A DNA stretch of 44,159 nucleotides, taken from NCBI GenBank assembly GCA_029100545.1, contig JAQXPH010000032.1:1-44159 (forward strand), given 5' to 3'. Source of the DNA: a bacterium (GTDB lineage: Bacteria; Bacillota_I; Bacilli_A; RF39; UBA660). The notes beneath the pieces were generated by a model that worked only from the letters and a program-made list of their open reading frames with translations, was not told the DNA's origin and searched no databases. How positions within the stretch are numbered: position 1 is the stretch's first letter; each line of letters opens with the position of its first letter. The position numbers and the translations under genes are program-made. This document shows, one piece after another, positions 26,755-36,409 of this stretch.

Positions 26755-27947
26755 GTATTTTGTTTGTTAAACAAATTGTCAACAAAAACTGTAGCCGAAG
26801 TATTTCCTAATGCATTTAGCATAGTTGCTGGAGCATCAGTAATTGTAGCTATAATTGTTAGAATTGCAAGTGATTCGATTGGAAAACCTAAAAGTGAAAT
26901 AATAAGCATTTCAGAGATTGTTCCACCTCCAATTGGAACAGCACTAATTAGAAGAGTGGCAAGAAGTGAAATTAATAATATTGTTACTATGTTTACAGGT
27001 TTATTAAAAAGGTATACTAAAAACATTATTTTAAATACACTATCTATTATTGAACCATCTTTATGAAAACTAGTACCTAATGAAATTGTTGTATTGGCTA
27101 CCTCATCTTTAGTTTCTAAATTTTTAGCACATTTTATATTAATTGGTATACATGCTGCTGATGAACAAGTACTTAAAGACGTTGCAATTACTGGTAATGA
27201 TTCTTTCCAAAATTTTTTAATATCTTTATTACATAATATTGCAATTAACGAGTAGTATATAAATGCAAATACAACAGCAATTATAGTATAATAAACAAAT
27301 ACTTTAATATAATCAGTTGTAATACTAATTCCAAGTGATCCAACCAATGATGCAAAATAAGCACCTATGCCAATTGGTGCATATTTCATAACAATTTTTA
27401 GCATATTCATAACAATTTCATTTAAACTAATTAAATTATCTAAAATTATTTTACCTTTTTCTTTTGAAATATTAATTGCCATACCAAATATTATTGAGAA
27501 TAATATAATTGCAATTAAATTTTCTTTTGTTAATAATTTGTTAAAGTCATCAACAGAAATAATATTTACGGTTTTTTCTAATAAGTTAATTTTTTCATTC
27601 TCTATAGTAGTTTCAGTAAGAGTAATAGTATTATTTTTGTTGACAAATCGATATGAATATGTTGCAATAATACCAATTAAAGCCGAAGTAAGAGACATAA
27701 TAATAAATACTATTAAAATACTTTTAAATAGTTTTTTTAATTTTTTTGTATTAATTTTTCCTATTGAAGATGCGATGCTAGAAAAAATTATTGGTATTAT
27801 AAGTATACATAATAAATTAATAAATAATTTCCCGAATGGTGCTAAATAATTGGCTTTTTCTTTAAAAATAAGTCCAATAATAAAACCAATTATAAGACTT
27901 AAAAATAATATTAAAGTATCTTTATAATTTTTTATAAATTTTTTCAT
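26736..27947 (-). CDS. Dicarboxylate/amino-acid:cation symporter (SDF family)
   Basis: LIIPIIFSSIASSIGKI; SLPVIATSLSTCSSAACIPINIKCAK; TSFHKDGSIIDSVFKI; ISAVPIGGGTISEMLIISLLGFP; TDAPATMLNALGNTSATV. Confidence 0.92.
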   Translation of the reverse strand: MKKFIKNYKDTLILFLSLIIGFIIGLIFKEKANYLAPFGKLFINLLCILIIPIIFSSIASSIGKINTKKLKKLFKSILIVFIIMSLTSALIGIIATYSYRFVNKNNTITLTETTIENEKINLLEKTVNIISVDDFNKLLTKENLIAIILFSIIFGMAINISKEKGKIILDNLISLNEIVMNMLKIVMKYAPIGIGAYFASLVGSLGISITTDYIKVFVYYTIIAVVFAFIYYSLIAILCNKDIKKFWKESLPVIATSLSTCSSAACIPINIKCAKNLETKDEVANTTISLGTSFHKDGSIIDSVFKIMFLVYLFNKPVNIVTILLISLLATLLISAVPIGGGTISEMLIISLLGFPIESLAILTIIATITDAPATMLNALGNTSATVFVDNLFNKQNTKKIGV

Positions 27948-28001
27948 AATCCTCCTTTATAAATGTTATTAATTATTTAAAAAAATATGAATTTAATTAA
28001 A

Positions 28002-28030
28002 TTGACAACTATATTTTTAAATGATAAAAT
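28002..28030 (+). promoter_or_regulatory. Consensus promoter TTGACA-N17-TAAAAT for rubrerythrin
   Basis: -35 at 28002-28007, -10 at 28025-28030. Confidence 0.8.
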
Positions 28031-28051
28031 TATCTATGAAAAGAGGATAAT

Positions 28052-28591
28052 ATGGAATTAAAAGGTAGTAAAACAGAAAAAAATTTAATGACTGCTTTTT
28101 CTGGTGAGAGTCAAGCAAGAAATAAATATACTTTTTATGCTTCTAAAGCGAGAAAAGATGGTTATGAACAAATAGCATCAATTTTTGAGGAAACGGCTAA
28201 TAATGAAAAAGAACATGCTAAATTATGGTTTAAAGCATTAAATAATGGTGATATACCTTCAACATTTGATAATCTAAAAGATGCAGCAAATGGTGAAAAC
28301 TATGAATGGACTCAAATGTATAAAAGTTTTGCAGAGGTGGCAAAAGAAGAAGGTTTTGATGATATTGCTAAACTATTTGAAATGGTTGCAGATATCGAAA
28401 AACATCATGAAGAAAGATATTTAAAATTAGTTGATAATATTGAAGAAGATAAAGTTTTTCATAAAAGTGAAGAAGTTATTTGGATATGTAGAAACTGTGG
28501 CCATGTATATTATGGAAAAGATGCTTTAAAAGTTTGCCCAGTTTGTAAACATCCTGAATCATTTATGGAATTAAAAAATACAAATTATTAA
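28052..28591 (+). CDS. Rubrerythrin
   Basis: Ferritin-like [43 protein letters not shown]-terminal rubredoxin [27 protein letters not shown]. Confidence 0.97.
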   Translation: MELKGSKTEKNLMTAFSGESQARNKYTFYASKARKDGYEQIASIFEETANNEKEHAKLWFKALNNGDIPSTFDNLKDAANGENYEWTQMYKSFAEVAKEEGFDDIAKLFEMVADIEKHHEERYLKLVDNIEEDKVFHKSEEVIWICRNCGHVYYGKDALKVCPVCKHPESFMELKNTNY

Positions 28592-28599
28592 TTTATACA

Positions 28600-28790
28600 A
28601 TGACTTATTCTAAGTAGTTTAAAAGAATCTAGAGATTAATACATTTGCTGAAAGTATTAAAAGAAATTAAACGAAATTCAAATAACGAGTATAAATCGTT
28701 AATTACGTTATAATTTAGAGATTGAATTAACCTTCATAAAGTAGGGTGGTACAGCGATAAACTATTGCCCCTATATTATGGGGGTTTTTA
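28600..28790 (+). promoter_or_regulatory. T-box riboswitch upstream of pheST (tRNA-Phe expected)
   Basis: T-box agggtggtacagcg at about 28743-28756, terminator gcccctatattatgggggttttt 28767-28788; AGTA/AGAG/CTGAAAG stem I-like elements upstream; UGGU matches ACCA with discriminator A. Confidence 0.9.
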
Positions 28791-28808
28791 TAAAATAAGG
28801 AGGAAAAA

Positions 28809-29837
28809 ATGGAAGAAATTAAAAATGAAATATTATATGATATTGAAAATGTTCAAACATTGACTGATTTAAATAATCTAAAAGTAAAGTATTTAGGAAA
28901 AAAAGGTATTATTATAACCCTACAAGCTGGTATTAAAGATGCGGAAAATAAAAAAGAATATGGTATGCAAATAAATGATTTAAAAAATTATTTTCAAACA
29001 TTATTTGATAGTAAACAAGAAGAAATTAATACATTAATTTTAAATGAAAAATTAGAAAGAGAAGCAATAGATATAAGTTTGCCTGCAACTAGTGTTTTTA
29101 TGGGAGCGCCAAATATATTAGAAAAAACTTCAGAAATTATTGAAAACATTTTTATATCTTTAGGTTTTGATGTTATGGATGGTCCAGAAATAGAGGAAGA
29201 TAAATATAATTTTGAATTATTAAATATTCCTAAAGGTCATCCTGCTAGAGATGCGCAAGATACATTTTATATTAAGGATGAAGATATTCTTTTAAGAAGT
29301 CAAACATCACCTATGCAAGCAAGAGTTATGCTTGAAGGAAAAGGCGAAAAGCCTATAAGAATGATTTGTCCTGGGAAAACTTATAGAAGAGACGATGATG
29401 ATGCAACTCATTCACATCAATTTATGCAAATTGAAGGATTAGTTGTTGATAAAGAGATTAGTTTATCCGATCTTAAAGGTGTATTTGATATACTTGCAAA
29501 AGAACTATTTGGCTCAGATTGTAATGTTAGATTTAGACCTAGCTATTATCAATTTACTGAACCTTCCGTTGAAGCAGATATCAGTTGTTTTGTGTGCCAT
29601 GGTAGTGGCTGTTCTTTATGTAAAAATACAGGATGGATTACAGTTGCTGGTGCGGGAATTGTTCACCCTAATGTATTAAAAAATTGTGGCTATGATCCAA
29701 ATAAATGGACTGGTTTTGCATTTGGTTTTGGAGCAGAAAGACTTGCAATGCTTAAATATAATATAAATGATATAAGAACATTTTATATAAATGATTTAAG
29801 AGAAACAACAATATTTGATAGAAAGGAAAATGATTAA
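28809..29837 (+). CDS. pheS: Phenylalanyl-tRNA synthetase alpha subunit
   Basis: MDGPEIEEDKYNFELLNIPKGHPARDAQDTFYI; LLRSQTSPMQARVM; GFAFGFGAERLAMLKYNINDIRTFYINDLR. Confidence 0.98.
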   Translation: MEEIKNEILYDIENVQTLTDLNNLKVKYLGKKGIIITLQAGIKDAENKKEYGMQINDLKNYFQTLFDSKQEEINTLILNEKLEREAIDISLPATSVFMGAPNILEKTSEIIENIFISLGFDVMDGPEIEEDKYNFELLNIPKGHPARDAQDTFYIKDEDILLRSQTSPMQARVMLEGKGEKPIRMICPGKTYRRDDDDATHSHQFMQIEGLVVDKEISLSDLKGVFDILAKELFGSDCNVRFRPSYYQFTEPSVEADISCFVCHGSGCSLCKNTGWITVAGAGIVHPNVLKNCGYDPNKWTGFAFGFGAERLAMLKYNINDIRTFYINDLRETTIFDRKEND

Positions 29838-29838
29838 T

Positions 29839-32211
29839 ATGATAAGTTTAAATTGGGTTAAAGATTATATTAATTTAGATGGAATAGATTTAAAAAAGTT
29901 AGCTGTTAAAATTACAAAAGCTGGAATAAATGTTGAAAAAGTTATAACAAATCATATTGATAATTTAGTAGTTGGAAAAGTATTAGAATGTGTAGATCAT
30001 CCAAATAGTGACCATTTGCATATTTGTAAAGTAGATATCGGTACTGAAGTTATACAAATTGTATGTGGTGCACCAAATGTAAAAGAAAATATTAAAGTAA
30101 TAGTTGCTTTAATTGGTGCCATTTTACCAGGTAATTTCGAAATAAAAAAGAGTGTTATTCGTGGTGTTGAATCATATGGGATGATTTGCTCATTATCTGA
30201 ACTTGCACTTGAAGATAATACTCCAGAAAATTATGCAAAAGGAATATACATTTTACCTGCTGATATTGAAATAGGTTCAGATCCTCTTAGTTATTTTGGA
30301 CTTGATGATACAATATATGATTTAGATGTACACAAACATAGAAATAATGATTGTTACTATCATATTGGATTTGCTTATGAAATTGCATCAATATTAAACA
30401 AAAAAGTTAAATTACCTGAACTTAGTTATAATGAAATAGAAGATAATATTAATAATCATTTTTCATTAAAGGTTGATACTAATAAATGCACATATTATTT
30501 AGCAAAAATGGTTACAGGTGTTAAAATATGTGAGTCTCCTAAATTTATTCAAAATAGATTAATTAGTGCAGGAATGAGACCAATTAACAATGTAGTTGAT
30601 ATTTCAAATTACGTTATGCTTGAATATGGTCAACCACTACATTTTTTTGATAAAGATAAATTAGGCGATAAAATTATTGTAAGAAATGCTACTGATTGTG
30701 AAAAAATTATTACTTTAGATAATAAAGAAAGAATATTAAATGAAAAAGATATTGTAATTACAGATGGTCAAAAACCAGTTTGTATAGCAGGAGTAATGGG
30801 CGGATTAAATACAGATGTTGATGAAAATACTTCGACAATATTAATTGAAAGTGCGATTTTTGATTCTGTTTCAATAAGGAATACTGCTTCAAGATTAGAA
30901 TTAAAAAGTGAAGCATCTATAAGATATGGCAAGGGACTTAATTATGAATATACCAAAGACGCTATAAATAGAGCCTGTCATCTTCTTGAAAAATATGCTA
31001 ATGCAAAAGTATTAAGTGGTATTGTTTGTTATGATAATATAGATAAAAAGAAAAAAATAGTATCATTTTATCCTGAAGAAGTTAATAAAATGTTAGGAAT
31101 TGAAATTAGTAAAGAAGATATGGCTAATGAACTTGATAGATTAATGTTTGATTATGAATTTAATGATGGCAAATATGTTGTAACTATTCCAAATCGAAGA
31201 TTAGATATAGATCCATTTGTAAATGATATAGCTGAAGAAATTGGACGTTTATATGGCTATGAAAATTTAAATTCTTCTTTACCAAAAGGTGTATATAAAA
31301 AAGGTGGGTATATTGGAGATGTTAAATATAAAAAAATAGTATCATTTAGACTAAGAAGTTTAGGTTTAAATGAATGTAAAACTTATACTTTAGTTTCACC
31401 AGCAATGGCAAATTTATTTAATTATGAAAATAAAGAAAAAGTAATACTTCCAAATCCAATGAGTGCTGATAAAAGTATTGTTAGAACAACTTTGATTCCA
31501 TCTTTATTAAGTGTATATGATTATAATAAATCAAGAAAAGTTAATGACATATTATTATATGAAATTAGTAAAACATATGATGCATCATATACTGAAGATA
31601 TAAAAATAACAATACTTATGAAGGGAAAATATATATTTAATAGTTGGCAAAATTCTTATATAAAATGTGATTTTTATGTTATAAAAGGAATTGTTCAAAA
31701 TTTATTGGATTATTTAGGTTTAAAAAATCGTTATAATTTTGAAAAATCTAGTATTAAAGATTTACATCCTGGAATTAGTGCTAATATTATTGTTGATAGA
31801 CAAATTGTAGGAATTATTGGTAAAATAAATCCAACTATTAATAAAGATGATATTTATGTTTGTGAAATATCATTAAACAAATTGATAAAAAATAATATTA
31901 AACCATTAAAATATAAAGAGGCTAGTAAATATCCAGATATTGAAAAAGATGTTGCATTTATTGTTAAAAAAGATATTACTTCAGAAACAATATCTAATCA
32001 AATAAAAAAATCTGGTGGAAGACTTTTATCAAAGATTAATGTATTTGATTTATATAATGGAGAAAATATTAATACAGATGAAAAAAGTATTGCATTTAAA
32101 TTAACATTTAGTGATAATGATAGAACATTAACTGAAAAAGAGGTAATGGATATTTTTGAAAATATTATTACGGATGTAACTGAAAATTTAGATGCAAAAT
32201 TAAGAAGTTAA
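29839..32211 (+). CDS. pheT: Phenylalanyl-tRNA synthetase beta subunit
   Basis: Start refined to ATG 29839: MISLNWVKDYINLDGIDLKKL; IVCGAPNVKENIKV; GMRPINNVVDISNYVMLEYGQPLHFFD; PNRRLDIDPFVNDIAEEIGRLYGY. Confidence 0.97.
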   Translation: MISLNWVKDYINLDGIDLKKLAVKITKAGINVEKVITNHIDNLVVGKVLECVDHPNSDHLHICKVDIGTEVIQIVCGAPNVKENIKVIVALIGAILPGNFEIKKSVIRGVESYGMICSLSELALEDNTPENYAKGIYILPADIEIGSDPLSYFGLDDTIYDLDVHKHRNNDCYYHIGFAYEIASILNKKVKLPELSYNEIEDNINNHFSLKVDTNKCTYYLAKMVTGVKICESPKFIQNRLISAGMRPINNVVDISNYVMLEYGQPLHFFDKDKLGDKIIVRNATDCEKIITLDNKERILNEKDIVITDGQKPVCIAGVMGGLNTDVDENTSTILIESAIFDSVSIRNTASRLELKSEASIRYGKGLNYEYTKDAINRACHLLEKYANAKVLSGIVCYDNIDKKKKIVSFYPEEVNKMLGIEISKEDMANELDRLMFDYEFNDGKYVVTIPNRRLDIDPFVNDIAEEIGRLYGYENLNSSLPKGVYKKGGYIGDVKYKKIVSFRLRSLGLNECKTYTLVSPAMANLFNYENKEKVILPNPMSADKSIVRTTLIPSLLSVYDYNKSRKVNDILLYEISKTYDASYTEDIKITILMKGKYIFNSWQNSYIKCDFYVIKGIVQNLLDYLGLKNRYNFEKSSIKDLHPGISANIIVDRQIVGIIGKINPTINKDDIYVCEISLNKLIKNNIKPLKYKEASKYPDIEKDVAFIVKKDITSETISNQIKKSGGRLLSKINVFDLYNGENINTDEKSIAFKLTFSDNDRTLTEKEVMDIFENIITDVTENLDAKLRS

Positions 32212-32229
32212 AAAAACTTCTTTTTTTCT
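32203..32229 (+). terminator. Terminator after pheT
   Basis: AGAAGTT/AACTTCT with T run, overlapping the pheT stop. Confidence 0.75.
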
Positions 32230-32289
32230 TTTGCTCTTAAAAAAAGTGTGATATAATAAAAACATAAGTTATCATAGTGGGGTGATAAA

Positions 32290-32838
32290 ATGGCAAAAGC
32301 ATTATTATTATCAAAGGAAAATATTGTTAAAGGAGCAGTTAAACTTGTAAATAATGATGGTTGGAATAGTCTAAATGCAAGAAGTTTAGCAAAGCAACTA
32401 GGAATTAGTACAAAACCATTATATCGTATTTATAATAATATGGATGAAATTAAAATTGATGTTTTATCAGAAATATATAGGCAATATGATGAATTTATAA
32501 ATAGTAAAATTGATAGTAAAAAGGCTTTACTTACGTTATGTATTGCTTATGTTGAATTTGCTAATGATTATAAGAATTTATTTACTAGTTTATTTTTATC
32601 AGATAATTTGAAATGGAAGAAAATTGAAGATGTTTTTGATGAAAAATGGAATCAATCAACAATAATTAATTTAGTTAATAAACATGGATTTACTTTTGAA
32701 GAAGCCAAAGAATTGTTTTTACATATGTGGTTATATTCAAATGGACTTGCTACTTTAATTGCTACAAATCAAATTAAACTTGATGAAGAAAAAATAATGA
32801 TTAGATTAGTTAAGATTTATAAAAGCCTTGTTAAATAG
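32290..32838 (+). CDS. TetR/AcrR-family transcriptional regulator
   Basis: SKENIVKGAVKLVNNDGWNSLNARSLAKQLGISTKPLYRIYNNMDEIKIDVL (HTH). Confidence 0.9.
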   Translation: MAKALLLSKENIVKGAVKLVNNDGWNSLNARSLAKQLGISTKPLYRIYNNMDEIKIDVLSEIYRQYDEFINSKIDSKKALLTLCIAYVEFANDYKNLFTSLFLSDNLKWKKIEDVFDEKWNQSTIINLVNKHGFTFEEAKELFLHMWLYSNGLATLIATNQIKLDEEKIMIRLVKIYKSLVK

Positions 32839-32876
32839 TAATATTTAGTGTTATAATATTTTATATAGGAGGTAGA

Positions 32877-33431
32877 ATGAAGAAGTTTTTAATAGGAATA
32901 ATTTGCATACTTTCTTTATTTGCGTTTAATGTAAATGCTGAAGAAGTTACTACAAAAGAAAAAGTAAATGTTTATGTGTTCACTAAAGATGGTTGTCCTT
33001 ATTGTGAAAAAGCTAAAACATTTCTTGAAAGTTCTAAAGAAAAGTATGGTAAATACTATGAAATAGTAGAATACCAAGTTTATGATTCATCATGGAATGC
33101 AGACGAAAAACTAATGAACATTATGAATTATGTTGCCGATAAACGTGGTGACAAAGTTGAAGGCGTACCTTATATTGTAATTGGTGATAACTTTTCATTA
33201 AATGGTTATACATCTGAATATAATGATTCTATAATAAGTGCTATTAAAGAAGCTTATAATGATGACGATTATAAAGATTTAGTTGTCGAAGCACAAAATG
33301 AAAATCATGAGGCTGAAGATACAAAAGAAAATGAAAAATCTTATGATGGTCTTATTACTGCCGGTATATTAATCTTAGTTGTTGGTGGCATTGTAGCATT
33401 TATTTGTTTAGCAAGAAAGAAAAATAAATAA
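32877..33431 (+). CDS. Extracytoplasmic thioredoxin/glutaredoxin-fold protein, signal peptide and C-terminal TM
   Basis: MKKFLIGIICILSLFAFNVNAEE; VYVFTKDGCPYCEKAKTFLES; VEGVPYIVIGD (cis-Pro); C-terminal GILILVVGGIVAFICLARKKNK. Confidence 0.85.
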   Translation: MKKFLIGIICILSLFAFNVNAEEVTTKEKVNVYVFTKDGCPYCEKAKTFLESSKEKYGKYYEIVEYQVYDSSWNADEKLMNIMNYVADKRGDKVEGVPYIVIGDNFSLNGYTSEYNDSIISAIKEAYNDDDYKDLVVEAQNENHEAEDTKENEKSYDGLITAGILILVVGGIVAFICLARKKNK

Positions 33432-33454
33432 GTCATCTTGAGGATGACTTTTTA
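33430..33454 (+). terminator. Terminator after the thioredoxin-fold gene
   Basis: AAGTCATC-TTGAG-GATGACTT then T run. Confidence 0.85.
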
Positions 33455-33488
33455 TTTGTATAAATATACTTTTATCTACGATATAATC

Positions 33489-33513
33489 CCGTTTTATTTG
33501 GAAAACGGTTTTT
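33489..33513 (+). terminator. Second terminator-like hairpin in the 33432-33592 intergenic region
   Basis: CCGTTTT-ATTTGG-AAAACGG then TTTTT. Confidence 0.65.
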
Positions 33514-33592
33514 ATATTAACTAAACTGTAGTTGTTAAGAGTAATACATAATAAAAGGATGATTATATATCACCCTTAAAATTATGTAATAT

Positions 33593-34669
33593 TTATTCAA
33601 TATTATATGGATTATTTATATACTCTCTAGTGCCATCTTGTTTTATATAATATTCAGCAATTAAATTATCAGTATTATTTTGTTCCATACTTACACCAGT
33701 TGCAGTTGCATAAAGTTTAACATATATTCCATATCCTACTAAGCCTTTATTTTCAGTATTATAAACTGCTTTAAAATCTTGATAAATATAGGTTTGTGCT
33801 CCATTAGGATATTTTGTTTCATATATTTTTTCAAAATCACTTTTTAATTTAGTAAGATCTTTATCAAATTTATCTTTAGCAGGTTGTTGAGTTTCATCAT
33901 CATCCCATAAATCTCTATTTAATGCACAACTATTTTGTTCATCTCCAACGATTACCGCAAGTGGGAAATTATAAATTTCTGTATTAATTGATAAATCACC
34001 ATATTTACATTCAATAGGTTGAGTTGGTTTATCGATTGGTTTATCATCACCATTTTCATCTTTTATTAATAGATTGACACTTTTTGGTTCTGTACTATTA
34101 CCATTTTCATCTTTTGCAACTAATTTTATTAAATAATTTCCTGGTTCAGTATATGATGAATAATCAATTAAATTTCCATCTTGATCTTTTGATAAATCGT
34201 AGTAATCTATAGAACATGGTTCATTTGAATTATCTGTACAACTTTCTACAAAATCTTCAGGATAGTATCTTTTTCCATAATCAATCTCATAATCTTTAAC
34301 TTCAAAATCAGGTTCTATATCATCGATAATATTAACAATAGTTGTATAATCCTTGCCATCAATTGTAATAATAACATCATAGGAACCTACTTTAGATGTT
34401 GTAAAATTATCTGGGAATGTAATAATAACGTCATTTTCATCATAATTATCAAACTCAGAAAAGAAATCTAGTTTTTCAGGAGTTTTATCGTTAATATTAA
34501 TGTCTAAATTATTATATAATTTAATATTTGCTCTAGGTTTACTACTTTTATTATTTATTACAATCAAAATTATAATAATTAGTACCGCACATACACCAAT
34601 AATTGCTACTTTTACAATTGTTGATTTTGAATTTTTTACATTATCATTAAAAAATTTTCCCATAATCAT
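33593..34669 (-). CDS. Membrane-anchored surface protein with Ig-like (DUF5011-like) region
   Basis: N-terminal TM; KVGSYDVIITIDGKDYTTIVNIIDDIEPDFEVKDYEIDYG...SYTEPGNYLIKLVAKDENGNSTEPKSVNLLIKDENG. Confidence 0.75.
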   Translation of the reverse strand: MIMGKFFNDNVKNSKSTIVKVAIIGVCAVLIIIILIVINNKSSKPRANIKLYNNLDININDKTPEKLDFFSEFDNYDENDVIITFPDNFTTSKVGSYDVIITIDGKDYTTIVNIIDDIEPDFEVKDYEIDYGKRYYPEDFVESCTDNSNEPCSIDYYDLSKDQDGNLIDYSSYTEPGNYLIKLVAKDENGNSTEPKSVNLLIKDENGDDKPIDKPTQPIECKYGDLSINTEIYNFPLAVIVGDEQNSCALNRDLWDDDETQQPAKDKFDKDLTKLKSDFEKIYETKYPNGAQTYIYQDFKAVYNTENKGLVGYGIYVKLYATATGVSMEQNNTDNLIAEYYIKQDGTREYINNPYNIE

Positions 34670-34728
34670 CTACCTTCTATTATATAATATCATAAAAACT
34701 AATTAAAACCAATAAATTTTTTTATATT

Positions 34729-36177
34729 TTACTTTACTTTTTGATTTTCTCTATTTTTTCTATTTTCTACCGCTTTATAAGCTTCTTCAACATCATTAAA
34801 ATAAATTGTTTTATCTTTTAATTTTTGGTAAGTTTCATTTCCCTTACCTAATATTAATACAATATCTTTGTCTTGTGCAATATCAATAGCTCTTTGAATT
34901 GCTTCATGTCTATCTACAATTATTTCATAATTATTATGATCTTTTTTAGCAGTTGATAAAAGATCATTTATTATATCAATTGGGTCTTCACTTCTAGGAT
35001 CTTCATAGCAAAAAATTGCATAACTAGCATTTTCAAGTACTGCTTGTCCCATAAGTGGTCTTTTAATATGATCCCTTTCACCAGCTGAACCAATAACAAC
35101 TATTGAACGATTAATATCTAAAGTATGTATAAAATTTAGTAAATTATTTATACCATTTGGTGTGTGTGCATAATCTACCATTACATAGTATGGTGTATTT
35201 GTATTAAGCATTTCAAGTCGACCATCAACGTATATATTTTTTATATTTTTTTCTAAATCTTCAAACTTGTATCCTAATTTTAAGCAAACTAGTAATCCAC
35301 ATGCTAAATTATATACATTAAATTCTCCTAATAATGGACTGCTTATTTTATATTCTTTATTTTCAAATATATATACAATATCAGTATGGTCAGGATAAAT
35401 TGTATAGTCTTTTATTTGCAAAGTGTTATCTTTTTCCTTTCCATATGTGACAACTTTACCATTGCATGCTTTTTTACATTTTTCGTATTCTTCATCATCA
35501 TGATTTAATACACAATAACCATCTTTTTTTGTTTGTTTAAATAATTGACATTTACAATCAATATAGTTTTCGTAAGTTCCATGACTATTTAGATGCTCTT
35601 TTGTAATATTTGTAATTCCTGAAATGTCAAATTCAATACCGTCAAGCCTATTTCTAAAAAATGCTTCACTACTTGTTTCCATTGAACAATATTTACAACC
35701 ATTTTTTTCAAATTCATTAAAATATTTATATAATTTATGACATTCTGGTGTAGTATTATCAGTATCTCCTTTAATATCTCCATAACTATATCCATTTGTT
35801 CCTATATATCCACAGTTATTTTTACCAAGAAGTGTTTGTATAATAGTGGTTGTACTAGTTTTGCCATCTGTACCTGTTATTCCTATCATTGTTAATTTCT
35901 TATCTGGAAAATCATATAATTCTTTAGATAGTCTATGTAATTCTTTATTAGGATCTTCAACTATTATTACTGGAACGTCTTTTTTTCCTACATCATGACT
36001 AGCCACAATTGCACTGGCACCATTTTTTATTGCTTCATTAATAAAATTATGTCTGTCAGTATTAACACCTTTAATACATACAAAAACATCACCTTTATTA
36101 ATTTGTTTGGAATTAATAGATATACCATATATTTCAGTATGATAATTAGTATCATATAATTCACTTAATTTTTTCAT
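34729..36177 (-). CDS. murE: UDP-N-acetylmuramyl-tripeptide synthetase
   Basis: Start refined to MKKLSELYDTNYHTEIYGISINSKQINKGDVFVCIKG; GITGTDGKTSTTTII; ETSSEAF; VDYAHTPNGI; GKGNETYQ. Confidence 0.95.
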   Translation of the reverse strand: MKKLSELYDTNYHTEIYGISINSKQINKGDVFVCIKGVNTDRHNFINEAIKNGASAIVASHDVGKKDVPVIIVEDPNKELHRLSKELYDFPDKKLTMIGITGTDGKTSTTTIIQTLLGKNNCGYIGTNGYSYGDIKGDTDNTTPECHKLYKYFNEFEKNGCKYCSMETSSEAFFRNRLDGIEFDISGITNITKEHLNSHGTYENYIDCKCQLFKQTKKDGYCVLNHDDEEYEKCKKACNGKVVTYGKEKDNTLQIKDYTIYPDHTDIVYIFENKEYKISSPLLGEFNVYNLACGLLVCLKLGYKFEDLEKNIKNIYVDGRLEMLNTNTPYYVMVDYAHTPNGINNLLNFIHTLDINRSIVVIGSAGERDHIKRPLMGQAVLENASYAIFCYEDPRSEDPIDIINDLLSTAKKDHNNYEIIVDRHEAIQRAIDIAQDKDIVLILGKGNETYQKLKDKTIYFNDVEEAYKAVENRKNRENQKVK

Positions 36178-36291
36178 AATATTCACCACACATTCATTAT
36201 ACATTAAATTATTTTTAAAAAAAAGATACAAAATCTTTGATCTAGAAATAATCAAAAATTAATGTTTTTAATCTTAATAAAATAATTTTAC

Positions 36292-36320
36292 TTGTAATAT
36301 AACCTTAAATATGGTATTAT
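36292..36320 (+). promoter_or_regulatory. Extended -10 promoter TTGTAA-N17-TATTAT (TGg) for rplKA
   Basis: -35 at 36292-36297; TGGTATTAT with -10 at 36315-36320. Confidence 0.65.
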
Positions 36321-36340
36321 CATTTTGCAATTTATATTGC

Positions 36341-36379
36341 ATTGGTGGAAGGGAAAAAGCGGATGCCCATACCACCACA
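36341..36379 (+). promoter_or_regulatory. rplK leader element (GGTGG...CCACC hairpin)
   Basis: attGGTGGaagggaaaaagcggatgcccataCCACCac resembles a conserved segment seen upstream of rplK in Firmicutes. Confidence 0.55.
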
Positions 36380-36409
36380 TGAAAAAATATTTTATAGGAG
36401 GTGTTTTTC

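Noticed and set aside
26728-27849. Plus-strand ORFs 26728-27066 and 27367-27849
   Set aside because: Antisense to a clear SDF symporter; hydrophobic mirror translations without supporting SD or similarity.
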